From assembly GCA_002385545.1 (NCBI GenBank), contig DGDR01000062.1:16674-31239 (forward strand): a stretch of DNA of 14,566 nucleotides. The letters are read 5' to 3'. The notes beneath the pieces were generated by a model that saw nothing but the letters and a program-made list of their open reading frames with translations, had not been told where the DNA came from and searched no databases. How positions within the stretch are numbered: position 1 is the first letter of the stretch; every line of letters starts with the position of its first letter. This document shows, piece by piece, positions 1 through 6,421 of the stretch. The translations under genes and the position numbers were made by a program. The DNA is from Clostridium sp. UBA3947. Its GTDB lineage: Bacteria; Bacillota; Clostridia; Clostridiales; Clostridiaceae.

Positions 1-454
1 TTTCGTGGGATTGGTTTTCCAATACAATAACACTTGTTTGCTCTAATCTACTATAAAGGTTACTTAACTTATTAGACCTATACTCGTGATTGCCTGGAAC
101 ATAGTATACTGGGCCTATAGAAGTAAGCCTTTCTAGTGTTTCAACACTTTTATCAATACTACTATTTTTATCAACTAGATCTCCAGTAAAGACAATAATG
201 TCAGGATTTAATGACTCAACCTTAGTAATTAAGCTATGACTAGCCTTGCCAAAGGTCTTGCCATGTAGATCAGACAAGTGAACAATGCTAAAATCATTAT
301 TTACCTTTGAACTAGCAATATCAATTCTTGTTATCTGTAGTGCATTGTTTTGATAATAGAAAAATAGGACAATTAGGACCGTCAAAAGGAAAAGAATGCC
401 TGCCCTTTTTCTATATCCTAATTTCTTTGAACTATCGCTTAAGTTAAGTGGCAT
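1..454 (-). CDS. Membrane-anchored metallophosphoesterase (3' part missing)
   Basis: Calcineurin-like metallophosphoesterase of the YaeI/YkuE type, truncated by the window edge; about 151 codons are visible. The chosen start is ATG at 454-452, with GGGGTGG about 9 nt upstream as ribosome binding site. The N-terminus has a basic stretch (residues 10-17), then one hydrophobic helix (about 19-34), so the enzyme is probably anchored with the catalytic domain outside. The metal-binding blocks appear in order: SDLHG (D62, H64), GDLVD (D92, D95) and GNHE (N122, H123). These are the family's dinuclear-metal ligands; the later His motifs lie off the window. Substrate cannot be read from the sequence; relatives hydrolyse phosphodiesters or pyrophosphate-linked lipids. 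It follows the two ATP-grasp genes by 53 bp in the same direction and may be cotranscribed with them, although a GC-rich hairpin sits in the gap. Confidence 0.88.
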   Translation of the reverse strand, partial: MPLNLSDSSKKLGYRKRAGILFLLTVLIVLFFYYQNNALQITRIDIASSKVNNDFSIVHLSDLHGKTFGKASHSLITKVESLNPDIIVFTGDLVDKNSSIDKSVETLERLTSIGPVYYVPGNHEYRSNKLSNLYSRLEQTSVIVLENQSHE

Positions 455-475
455 TGCCCTTTCCACCCCTACTAG

Positions 476-491
476 GGAGCCTGCTGGCTCC
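476..491. repeat. GC-rich hairpin between ATP-grasp and phosphoesterase genes
   Basis: Perfect 6-bp inverted repeat GGAGCC (476-481) and GGCTCC (486-491) with a 4-nt loop, extendable by one G-T wobble and one A-T pair. It lies in the 53-bp gap between the two minus-strand genes. On the transcribed strand it is not followed by a T tract, so it is a poor intrinsic terminator. It may instead be a processing or stability element in a joint transcript. It also ends about 20 nt before the start codon of the phosphoesterase and could affect its translation. Confidence 0.45.
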
Positions 492-507
492 TTCTGTTTT
501 GAAAGTT

Positions 508-1356
508 TTAAAAGTCTATCTCAACTTTTTGAACTATGTAATCAATGTATTCTGATACAATATTTATATTTGTTTTGGCATAAAGCATTCTTGAGCCTAC
601 TACATCTTCTATTTCATTGAATACCATATGACCCTTGTCAAATACAAAATCTATGCCTACCAATCCAAAATCAAAGATATCAATTATTTTATTGATAGTT
701 TCTCTTTGTTCTAAAGATAAGGTATAGGGGTGGGCTGAACCACCAAGTGAATAATTGCTACGAAAATCATTATCTGACACCCTTAGCATAGCTGCAATTA
801 TTCTTTTGCCAATTACATAAACCCTGAGATCTCTACCCAAATCACTAGCTGGCTTTTGAATTACTATCTGATCTTCTTGGATTTTTGCAATTGCTGACCT
901 GTACTCATTTTTGCTTTCTACAAGGAAAACGTTTTCCCCTCCCCTACCCCTTGCTGGTTTCACTACTGCTGGGAATTCTATAGTCCCGCTATAGTTTTTA
1001 TCTGCAAAAATTGTGTCCATTACTTTAATACTTCTTTGAGAAATATACTGGTAGGTCCTTTGCTTATTATTACATATTAAGCTCACTTTATAGTTATTAA
1101 AGACCCTTATCCCCATTATTTCTAGTTGCCTACTAAGTAGGGGGTCTATAGTGCGGCATATGACAAAGTCAGGTCTTTCCCCTTCTATACCCTTGTGCAG
1201 TATAAATGGTTTGTTTCCCCTTACTCCTATAGTTATATCCTCTTTATATAGGAGGACAAGGTCTATATTACGCTTACTACATTCTTCAAAATATATAGAA
1301 ATATAGTGCTTGTTTCTTTTGGCTCCTGCTTTATCGTAAATGAGCCATGCTAACAT
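508..1356 (-). CDS. RimK-type ATP-grasp ligase, paralogue 2
   Basis: A 282-residue ATP-grasp protein of the RimK (COG0189) type, the class that joins an amino acid, often glutamate, to a carboxylate via an acyl phosphate. A pre-ATP-grasp domain occupies about residues 1-110. The nucleotide-binding block PAVVKPARGRGG is at 129-140 (K133). Further on are RDLRVYVIG (175-183), the RimK-like FRSN...GG (198-206) and the acidic block GIDFVF...NEIED (234-251). The last metal site reads E248-I-E250, where RimK proteins have E-x-N, so the Asn ligand is replaced by Glu. The ATG has AGGAGA a few bases upstream, embedded in the last codons of the preceding gene; the two genes are separated by only 2 bp, so translation is probably coupled. 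The acceptor substrate is unknown. It is cytoplasmic: no signal peptide or membrane segment is visible. Confidence 0.85.
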   Translation of the reverse strand: MLAWLIYDKAGAKRNKHYISIYFEECSKRNIDLVLLYKEDITIGVRGNKPFILHKGIEGERPDFVICRTIDPLLSRQLEIMGIRVFNNYKVSLICNNKQRTYQYISQRSIKVMDTIFADKNYSGTIEFPAVVKPARGRGGENVFLVESKNEYRSAIAKIQEDQIVIQKPASDLGRDLRVYVIGKRIIAAMLRVSDNDFRSNYSLGGSAHPYTLSLEQRETINKIIDIFDFGLVGIDFVFDKGHMVFNEIEDVVGSRMLYAKTNINIVSEYIDYIVQKVEIDF

Positions 1357-1358
1357 AT

Positions 1359-2252
1359 TTATCTCCTCATCTCACGACTTATATGGTCGATAATAAAATC
1401 TGCTACATTAACACCTGTGCAATCATAAGTGCTCTTAAACTGGGGACCAGAGTTTACTTCGCATAGTATAGGCTGATCATTTTCTCCAAAGAGTATGTCT
1501 ACACCCGCAAAATCTAAAGAAAGAGCCTCACAGGCCTTAATTGCCAAGTCAAGTTGTGCCTCAGTAGGCTTATAGTCTTGCATCCTACCGCCGTTAGAAA
1601 TATTAGACCTAAAATCGCTATCAGAATATCTAAGCATAGAAGCTACTGGCTTTCCGCCTACTACATTTATCCTTATATCCTTGCCCCAACTAGAACTTAT
1701 AAGCTCTTGAAAAAGCATAGGCTTGTGGTCAATATTCCTCACAATCCCTATAAGCTGTTCTTTGTCTTTAGCTAGATAAACCTGCTGTCCAAAAGAACCG
1801 TGACATTCCTTCACAACTATAGGAAAGTCAATTTCATTTGTAATAGTTTCTAAAAAACTATAATCATTATATCCAATGTTTGAAAAGGTCATTGGTGCTA
1901 TTATAGTTTTTGGCATCCTTATTCCTTTATTGGCCAAACAGATGTGGGTCAAACTCTTGTCATCGCATACTGCAATTGACTCTGCTTTATTAAAGAGTCT
2001 AAGACCCCTGCTTTCTAGCATCCTGGCTAAGCCTACATCCTTGTCCCAAAATATAACATAGTCTGGGTTAGGCTCATATTCTAGACTAAGATTAGGCTGA
2101 AACTTTCCATTAGTAATGGTAAACATAGCCTGAGCATTGGTCAATCTAACAAGCCTATGACCCCTTTTTTCAGCAGCACTTTCTAGCCAACTATATAATA
2201 AATCGAACTTTTCTGGTCTAAGAAAATGGTTTACTACCAGCCATCCGTACAC
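1359..2252 (-). CDS. RimK-type ATP-grasp ligase, paralogue 1
   Basis: A 297-residue ATP-grasp protein, homologous to its downstream neighbour but clearly diverged. It starts with GTG at 2252-2250, preceded 8 nt upstream by GAGGTG (2261-2266). Visible blocks are a pre-ATP-grasp N-terminal domain (about 1-115), PIVVKECHGSFG (144-155, K148), KDIRINVVGGK (191-201), FRSNISNGG (214-222), AGVDIL (249-254, D252) and the canonical metal-binding E265-V-N267. All catalytic blocks of the RimK alpha-L-amino-acid ligase class are therefore intact. It probably adds an amino acid to a protein tail, peptide or small-molecule carboxylate; the substrate cannot be read from the sequence. It is the first gene of a likely three-gene minus-strand unit with the second ATP-grasp gene and the metallophosphoesterase. 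Confidence 0.87.
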   Translation of the reverse strand: MYGWLVVNHFLRPEKFDLLYSWLESAAEKRGHRLVRLTNAQAMFTITNGKFQPNLSLEYEPNPDYVIFWDKDVGLARMLESRGLRLFNKAESIAVCDDKSLTHICLANKGIRMPKTIIAPMTFSNIGYNDYSFLETITNEIDFPIVVKECHGSFGQQVYLAKDKEQLIGIVRNIDHKPMLFQELISSSWGKDIRINVVGGKPVASMLRYSDSDFRSNISNGGRMQDYKPTEAQLDLAIKACEALSLDFAGVDILFGENDQPILCEVNSGPQFKSTYDCTGVNVADFIIDHISREMRR

Positions 2253-2303
2253 TAGCCCTACACCTCGCTACTTTCACAATAATTTAATATGATCATTTAA
2301 GCT

Positions 2304-2332
2304 ATTATATAAGAGAAATCAGTGCTATGCAA
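2304..2332 (-). promoter_or_regulatory. Candidate promoter for the ATP-grasp genes
   Basis: On the minus strand, TTGCAT (2332-2327) is followed after exactly 17 bp by a perfect TATAAT (2309-2304). Transcription would begin near 2297 and give a leader of about 45 nt before the GTG start at 2252. The -35 box matches the sigma-A consensus only in its TTG. A second TATAAT at 2377-2372 lacks a recognisable -35. Confidence 0.5.
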
Positions 2333-2539
2333 TTTATAAATTAAATACTTGCAACATTAATTTGATCCCTTATTATACTATAGGATTTTTTGGATTTTAA
2401 AATTATAGAAACTGCCTAAACCATCCCTTATAATACTAACAAACTAGCCATTTCGTACTTGAACAGGTCTCTGCTTTATAAATGTGTATCTGGTAAAAGA
2501 TAACACTGGTATTTTTTTATTTAGAAGTATTTTTACTGG

Positions 2540-2551
2540 TTATTGCAATAA
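2540..2551. promoter_or_regulatory. 12-bp palindrome upstream of the pckA promoter
   Basis: TTATTGCAATAA is a perfect palindrome whose centre lies about 31 bp upstream of the proposed pckA -35 box, a place where activators or upstream repressor sites are often found. It does not match the CcpA cre or Rex operator consensus. An operator role is inferred from symmetry and position alone. Confidence 0.3.
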
Positions 2552-2576
2552 TTATCATTTACTTTTCTATAATCCC

Positions 2577-2605
2577 TTGGCTTAATGCTGTTTCTTTAGT
2601 ATAAT
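2577..2605 (+). promoter_or_regulatory. Candidate promoter for pckA
   Basis: TTGGCT (2577-2582), a 17-bp spacer and a perfect TATAAT (2600-2605) form a sigma-A-type promoter. The start point would be near 2612, giving a leader of about 125 nt before the ATG at 2737. A second TATAAT at 2568-2573 is less well placed: its nearest TTG element is 19 bp away. Confidence 0.55.
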
Positions 2606-2644
2606 AGAAAAGAAAATCGGTTTTTGTCAGGCACACATTCTTTT

Positions 2645-2672
2645 TTCAGTAATTTACTAAAAAAATACTGAA
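2645..2672 (+). promoter_or_regulatory. Inverted repeat in the pckA leader
   Basis: TTCAGTA (2645-2651) and TACTGAA (2666-2672) are perfect complements separated by 14 nt. Overlapping the left arm is an 11-bp palindrome AGTAATTTACT (2648-2658). The element lies about 35-60 nt downstream of the predicted start point and 65-90 nt upstream of the start codon, a position suited to an operator acting as a roadblock or to a weak RNA hairpin. No protein partner can be named. Confidence 0.3.
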
Positions 2673-2736
2673 TAAAAGTTGAGTTTATACCTGATGAATA
2701 TAATGTACACAATAATAATTTAGAGGAGGTTTTTCA

Positions 2737-4575
2737 ATGGTAATAAGTGAAGCAAACTTAAAAAAGTTAGAACAGCTTAATAACAAAAAAGTCATGGAGT
2801 ATCTACAGGATGCCATAGACCTATGTAAACCAGCAAAAGTCACAGTCATAACCGACTCAGAAGAAGACATAAACTATGTAAAGGAGCTGGCCCTAAAGAA
2901 TGGGGAGGAAAGCAAGCTTCGCATGGAAGGTCACACAGTACACTTTGATGGCATAAATGATCAAGGTAGGGATAAGGCCAACACCAGATACCTAGTAAAA
3001 GAAAAAGTAAACTGGGGTATCAAGGTTAATGATATGCTACAGCCTGATGGAGTTGCTGAAGTTAGAGAAATTATGGATGGCATTATGGAAGGTAAAGAAA
3101 TGTTAGTAAGTTTCTTTAGCCTTGGACCAACAAACTCACCTTTCTCACAAAGAGCTATGCAAATAACAGATTCAGCCTATGTAACACACAGTGAGCAGAT
3201 TCTTTATAGGACTGGCTATGAAGAGTTTAAGAGACTCAATGGGTCAGATGACTTCTTTTTATTCCTCCACTCCGCAGGAGAGCTGGAAAATGGAACAACT
3301 AAAAATATAGACAAACGTAGAATATTTATCGATCTAGTAGAAAACAGGGTCTATACAGTAAACAACCAATATGCTGGAAATAGCGTAGGCCTCAAAAAAT
3401 TGGCCTTTAGATTAGCTATCCAAAAAGCTAATAACGAAGATTGGCTAGCTGAGCATATGTTCCTTATGGGTGTACAGGGGAAACCTGGCCGTAAGACATA
3501 TTTCGCAGGTGCATTCCCAAGTGCTTGTGGTAAGACCAGTACAGCTATGCTACCAGGCCAAACAATAGTTGGTGATGATATTGCCTATCTAAAAAATATA
3601 GATGGCAAGCTTAAGGCAGTAAACGTTGAAAAGGGTATTTTCGGTATAATCCAGGATGTTAATCCAGAGGATGACCCCTTAATATACGAAGCCCTTACAA
3701 CACCAAGAGAAGTTATCTTCTCTAACGTATTAGTTAATGATGATAAGCCCTATTGGTTAGGAATGGGCCAAGAGGTACCAGACAAGGGTAGAAACTTCTC
3801 TGGTGAATGGTACAAGGGCAAGAAGGATGCCAATGGTAAAGAAATAGACTATGCTCATAAAAATGCTAGGTATACAATTGCTATAAATGAGCTAGCCAAT
3901 GCAGATGACAAGGTTAATGACCCAAATGGCGTTGAAGTACAAGCCATCGTTTATGGTGGAAGAGACTCCGATACTACTGTACCGGTAGCAGAATCCTTAA
4001 GCTGGTCCCATGGCGTATTTGTGGGTGCAACCATCGAGTCTGAAACCACAGCCGCTATTTTAGGTAAAGAGGGAGTAAGAAACCATGATCCTATGGCTAA
4101 CCTAGACTTTTTAGTAGTACCTCTAGGAAAGTACGTAGAAAATCACCTTAAGTTCGGTAACAACCTTGACAAGGCTCCAACCGTATATTCAACCAACTAC
4201 TTCCTAAAGGGCGAAAACGGTAAATACCTAAATGGCAAGCTAGACAAAAAGGTTTGGATACTTTGGGCTGAAGGACGTGTAAATGGCGAATACGATGCTA
4301 TTGAAACTCCAATTGGAAGAATACCAAAGTACGAAGACTTAAAAGAACTATTTAAGGCTAACCTAGATTATGACTACACTGTGGATGAATACAACGAGCA
4401 GTTCTCAGTCAGAGTTGGCAAGTATCTAGAGAAGATGGACCGTATGTCCAAAATCTTTAGCTCTGTAGAAATGCCTGAAAGCTTTTTAAAGGAACTCAAC
4501 GATCAGGTAGCTAGGTTAAAGGCTACACAAGCTGAGCATGGCGATGTAGTAAAGCCTGAGGTTTTTGCTAAATAA
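2737..4575 (+). CDS. pckG: Phosphoenolpyruvate carboxykinase, GTP type
   Basis: A 612-residue enzyme interconverting oxaloacetate and PEP with GTP/GDP, in gluconeogenesis or, run in reverse, anaplerotic CO2 fixation. The GTP-dependent family (COG1274) fits: length about 600, and a P-loop of the form FPSACGKTS (residues 260-268) with the reactive Cys at C264 and K266, where the ATP-type enzyme has a different loop. Probable Mn ligands are K220 or K221 (GLKKLAFR), H240 (AEHMFLMG) and D280/D281 (GDDIAYL). Guanine-pocket and lid regions such as GGRDSDTTVPVAES and ESLSWSHG are intact. The start is secure: GAGGAGGT at 2723-2730 lies 6 nt before the ATG. It is monocistronic, with a promoter candidate at 2577-2605 and a terminator hairpin straight after. 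It is convergent with the downstream operon and unrelated to it in function. Confidence 0.96.
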   Translation: MVISEANLKKLEQLNNKKVMEYLQDAIDLCKPAKVTVITDSEEDINYVKELALKNGEESKLRMEGHTVHFDGINDQGRDKANTRYLVKEKVNWGIKVNDMLQPDGVAEVREIMDGIMEGKEMLVSFFSLGPTNSPFSQRAMQITDSAYVTHSEQILYRTGYEEFKRLNGSDDFFLFLHSAGELENGTTKNIDKRRIFIDLVENRVYTVNNQYAGNSVGLKKLAFRLAIQKANNEDWLAEHMFLMGVQGKPGRKTYFAGAFPSACGKTSTAMLPGQTIVGDDIAYLKNIDGKLKAVNVEKGIFGIIQDVNPEDDPLIYEALTTPREVIFSNVLVNDDKPYWLGMGQEVPDKGRNFSGEWYKGKKDANGKEIDYAHKNARYTIAINELANADDKVNDPNGVEVQAIVYGGRDSDTTVPVAESLSWSHGVFVGATIESETTAAILGKEGVRNHDPMANLDFLVVPLGKYVENHLKFGNNLDKAPTVYSTNYFLKGENGKYLNGKLDKKVWILWAEGRVNGEYDAIETPIGRIPKYEDLKELFKANLDYDYTVDEYNEQFSVRVGKYLEKMDRMSKIFSSVEMPESFLKELNDQVARLKATQAEHGDVVKPEVFAK

Positions 4576-4618
4576 ACAAAAACTTACAATCAATAAGATT
4601 TAAGCTTATACAGAATGT

Positions 4619-4658
4619 TAAAGGGGATATGAAACTTATCGAGTTCATATCCCCTTTA
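4619..4658. terminator. Long hairpin terminator between convergent transcripts
   Basis: A 14-bp perfect stem (AAAGGGGATATGAA at 4620-4633 with its complement at 4644-4657), extendable by one T-A pair, encloses a 10-nt loop. It lies about 45 nt after the pckA stop and about 45 nt beyond the stop of the opposing lipoprotein gene. Both strands show only short, interrupted T runs after the stem. It most likely terminates both pckA and the minus-strand six-gene operon. Confidence 0.85.
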
Positions 4659-4701
4659 TATTAAAAGATTGAGTATAAATTACCTTTACCTATAGTTATA
4701 T

Positions 4702-5286
4702 TTATTCTTCTGTTACTAGTGTGTATTCAATAGATGTAACCTTGTTATCCTCTACAAAAAAGGATAGCCTGCTAATGCCCTCTTCATACTCATATAGGCC
4801 AAAGGATTCTTTGTAATTATCACCATATACTTTGATAAGATCATCTAAACTAGCATATAGATGGATGCCTTCCTTTGTAGCTACCGTGTCATCTAGCAAT
4901 ACAATAGCTAGTACACAATCCTTGCCATCTAGCTCATAGCTTGTTATCTCAAAGCTATTATAAGTATATATTTTCTCCATACCCTGAAAAGCACAGCTAG
5001 GTGCCTCAAAGTATTCTAAGGGTTCTCCTAGTTTTTCTAAGATGGGACCTAATTCCCCATTCACAGCGATTGTGATGCCTGCTGTTTCAAAGACATACTC
5101 TGTCTGATTATTATTGTTGTCTGGGTCTTCTTTATCTTTCTCGTCTTCTTTATTATCGGCCTTATCTAAGTTGGATCCAGATTTTATATCTTGTCCATCC
5201 TTGTTGTTTGCTGGTGTTTTATCATCCTGGGCGCAGCCTGCTATGAACAAGGCTATAACTAACAAGATAATAGCTAGTTTTTTCAT
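4702..5286 (-). CDS. Surface lipoprotein of unknown function, last operon gene
   Basis: A 194-residue predicted lipoprotein. I place the start at the internal ATG (5286-5284), not at an in-frame upstream ATG at 5355 inside the preceding gene, because the protein then begins with a perfect signal peptide: MKKL, a hydrophobic core, and lipobox IAGC with the lipidated Cys at residue 18. AAGGAG lies 11 nt upstream of this ATG, a slightly long spacing. A highly charged Asp/Lys/Asn linker (about 19-63) precedes a C-terminal domain of about 130 residues containing LGEPLEYFEAPSCAF, a repeated Tyr-rich strand and LDDLIKVYGDNY. I recall similar domains in clostridial hypothetical proteins but cannot name a function. 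It sits 43 bp after the DltD-like gene and just before the terminator. It may help bind or sense the surface polymer modified by the operon. Confidence 0.82.
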   Translation of the reverse strand: MKKLAIILLVIALFIAGCAQDDKTPANNKDGQDIKSGSNLDKADNKEDEKDKEDPDNNNNQTEYVFETAGITIAVNGELGPILEKLGEPLEYFEAPSCAFQGMEKIYTYNSFEITSYELDGKDCVLAIVLLDDTVATKEGIHLYASLDDLIKVYGDNYKESFGLYEYEEGISRLSFFVEDNKVTSIEYTLVTEE

Positions 5287-5329
5287 GATTATACTTTCTC
5301 CTTCCCTTTTGAAAGCTAATTTAACTATT

Positions 5330-6412
5330 TTAATCTTCTGGTGCTTTTGCACCAAAGCTTTTTAAATATCCGTACTTTTCTAACTCATAATACTGCTGTG
5401 CCTTCATCTGCTCATAGAAATCTATCTTTTCTTGCCATATTTCTTGGTACTCTTTATTAGTCCTTTTATCTGTTAAGTCATAGGTTTTGGTTAGGACATC
5501 TCCTAAATAAAGAGAGAGTTTTTCTGCACCTGTAAGATTCATATGTAGCCCTGCGTCATAGGTGTCTTTACTATAGTCTATACCCACCTCATCTATTAGC
5601 TCTAAAAAATTAATATACAAAAGATCATTCTTACTTGCATAGTCCTCTATTTGCTGCTCCCATTGGTCATACCAAACAGGGTATATACTAGGGACCTTTA
5701 CTAGTACTAATTCTATACCATTATCTTTACATAGTTTTGTAATTTTATCAAGGTATAGATAGGCTGTATCACCAAATTGATAATTGGCTAGCTTTCTCCC
5801 CCTAGGAATTGATGTTACAGGCTTAACATCTACCCTCATATAGTAGCCATTATGGAATAATTTATCTTTCTTAAATATATACTTAAAGTCCTCACTTGTT
5901 AACTCATTCCATCTAGAATGGTACCTTAATATGGGGAAAATATAGTCAATCAGCCTCTCATCCTCCATCATTGAGGCTTTAACAGCCCTAATCTTGCTTG
6001 CTGACATCCTCATACCATCTAATGTCAATCTATTGTACGCTTCCTTTTGAGGCTCATTGTACTGCATGGCAAGTACATTAAAGACAACAATTTCTGGTGT
6101 CTCATACTTTAGGGTCTCCTCTAGCAGGTAGTAGGACTGCCAAATGAGCTGCTGAGCACTACCCCTAATATAGCTAGTAATCCCATAGTTTTTCCATAAA
6201 CTGATAGGCGAAAAACTTTCATATACCTCACAGTCCCCTATAAAAATAATATCATGATTGTAGTCTGCCTTTTCATTATAGTATTCTTCTATTAAAGACC
6301 CCTCTACTATTGCTGACACATACTTTGGCATTAGTAGGTTTTGAAGTATATATAAGCTGAATAATATAAGGCAGACAACAACAATATTTAGAATTATCCT
6401 TTTTTTGTCCAT
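5330..6412 (-). CDS. DltD/AlgJ-like SGNH acyltransferase with Cys nucleophile
   Basis: A 360-residue protein with one N-terminal membrane helix (about 6-28) and an extracellular SGNH-fold domain. The nucleophile block is IIFIGDCEVYES, with C61 where GDSL enzymes and DltD (GSSE) have Ser. The distal block is DAGLHMN, giving D286 and H290 as the rest of a triad. Additional conserved-looking stretches are YIRGSAQQ and VVFNVL. By analogy with DltD, it would transfer the acyl group delivered by the MBOAT protein to the final polymer on the outer face. Translation starts at ATG with AGGAGG 5 nt upstream, overlapping the end of the MBOAT gene, whose stop is 9 bp away, so the two are coupled. The Cys could give a thioester intermediate. 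Alternatively the protein is non-catalytic and only positions substrate. Fold assignment is firm; chemistry is inferred. Confidence 0.83.
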   Translation of the reverse strand: MDKKRIILNIVVVCLILFSLYILQNLLMPKYVSAIVEGSLIEEYYNEKADYNHDIIFIGDCEVYESFSPISLWKNYGITSYIRGSAQQLIWQSYYLLEETLKYETPEIVVFNVLAMQYNEPQKEAYNRLTLDGMRMSASKIRAVKASMMEDERLIDYIFPILRYHSRWNELTSEDFKYIFKKDKLFHNGYYMRVDVKPVTSIPRGRKLANYQFGDTAYLYLDKITKLCKDNGIELVLVKVPSIYPVWYDQWEQQIEDYASKNDLLYINFLELIDEVGIDYSKDTYDAGLHMNLTGAEKLSLYLGDVLTKTYDLTDKRTNKEYQEIWQEKIDFYEQMKAQQYYELEKYGYLKSFGAKAPED

Positions 6413-6421
6413 CTTATCCTC

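Larger units (their letters stand above)
2253..2736. other. 484-bp divergent intergenic region, AT-rich, no gene
   Basis: This stretch separates the minus-strand ATP-grasp genes from plus-strand pckA. I see no protein-coding ORF with a credible start, no tRNA and no recognised riboswitch. It holds a promoter candidate for each side, a 12-bp palindrome TTATTGCAATAA at 2540-2551, an inverted repeat in the pckA leader (2645-2672), and a terminator-like element (2484-2518) with a T tract on the plus strand that has no obvious gene upstream. A second plus-strand promoter match, TTGCAA (2349-2354) with 16 bp to TATTAT (2371-2376), could together with that element define a short untranslated RNA. 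The region is very AT-rich, so chance promoter matches are likely. Confidence 0.6.

Noticed and set aside
2540..2565. Fur box near TTGCAATAATTATCATT
   Set aside because: Only a few positions match the 19-bp consensus, and the gene context gives no reason for iron control.
2737..4575. ATP-dependent PEP carboxykinase (pckA type)
   Set aside because: The P-loop with ACGKT, the length of 612 and the flanking motifs match the GTP-dependent family.
5287..5355. N-terminal extension of the lipoprotein from an upstream ATG
   Set aside because: It would bury the lipoprotein signal peptide behind 23 charged residues and overlap the preceding gene; the internal ATG gives a textbook signal peptide and lipobox.
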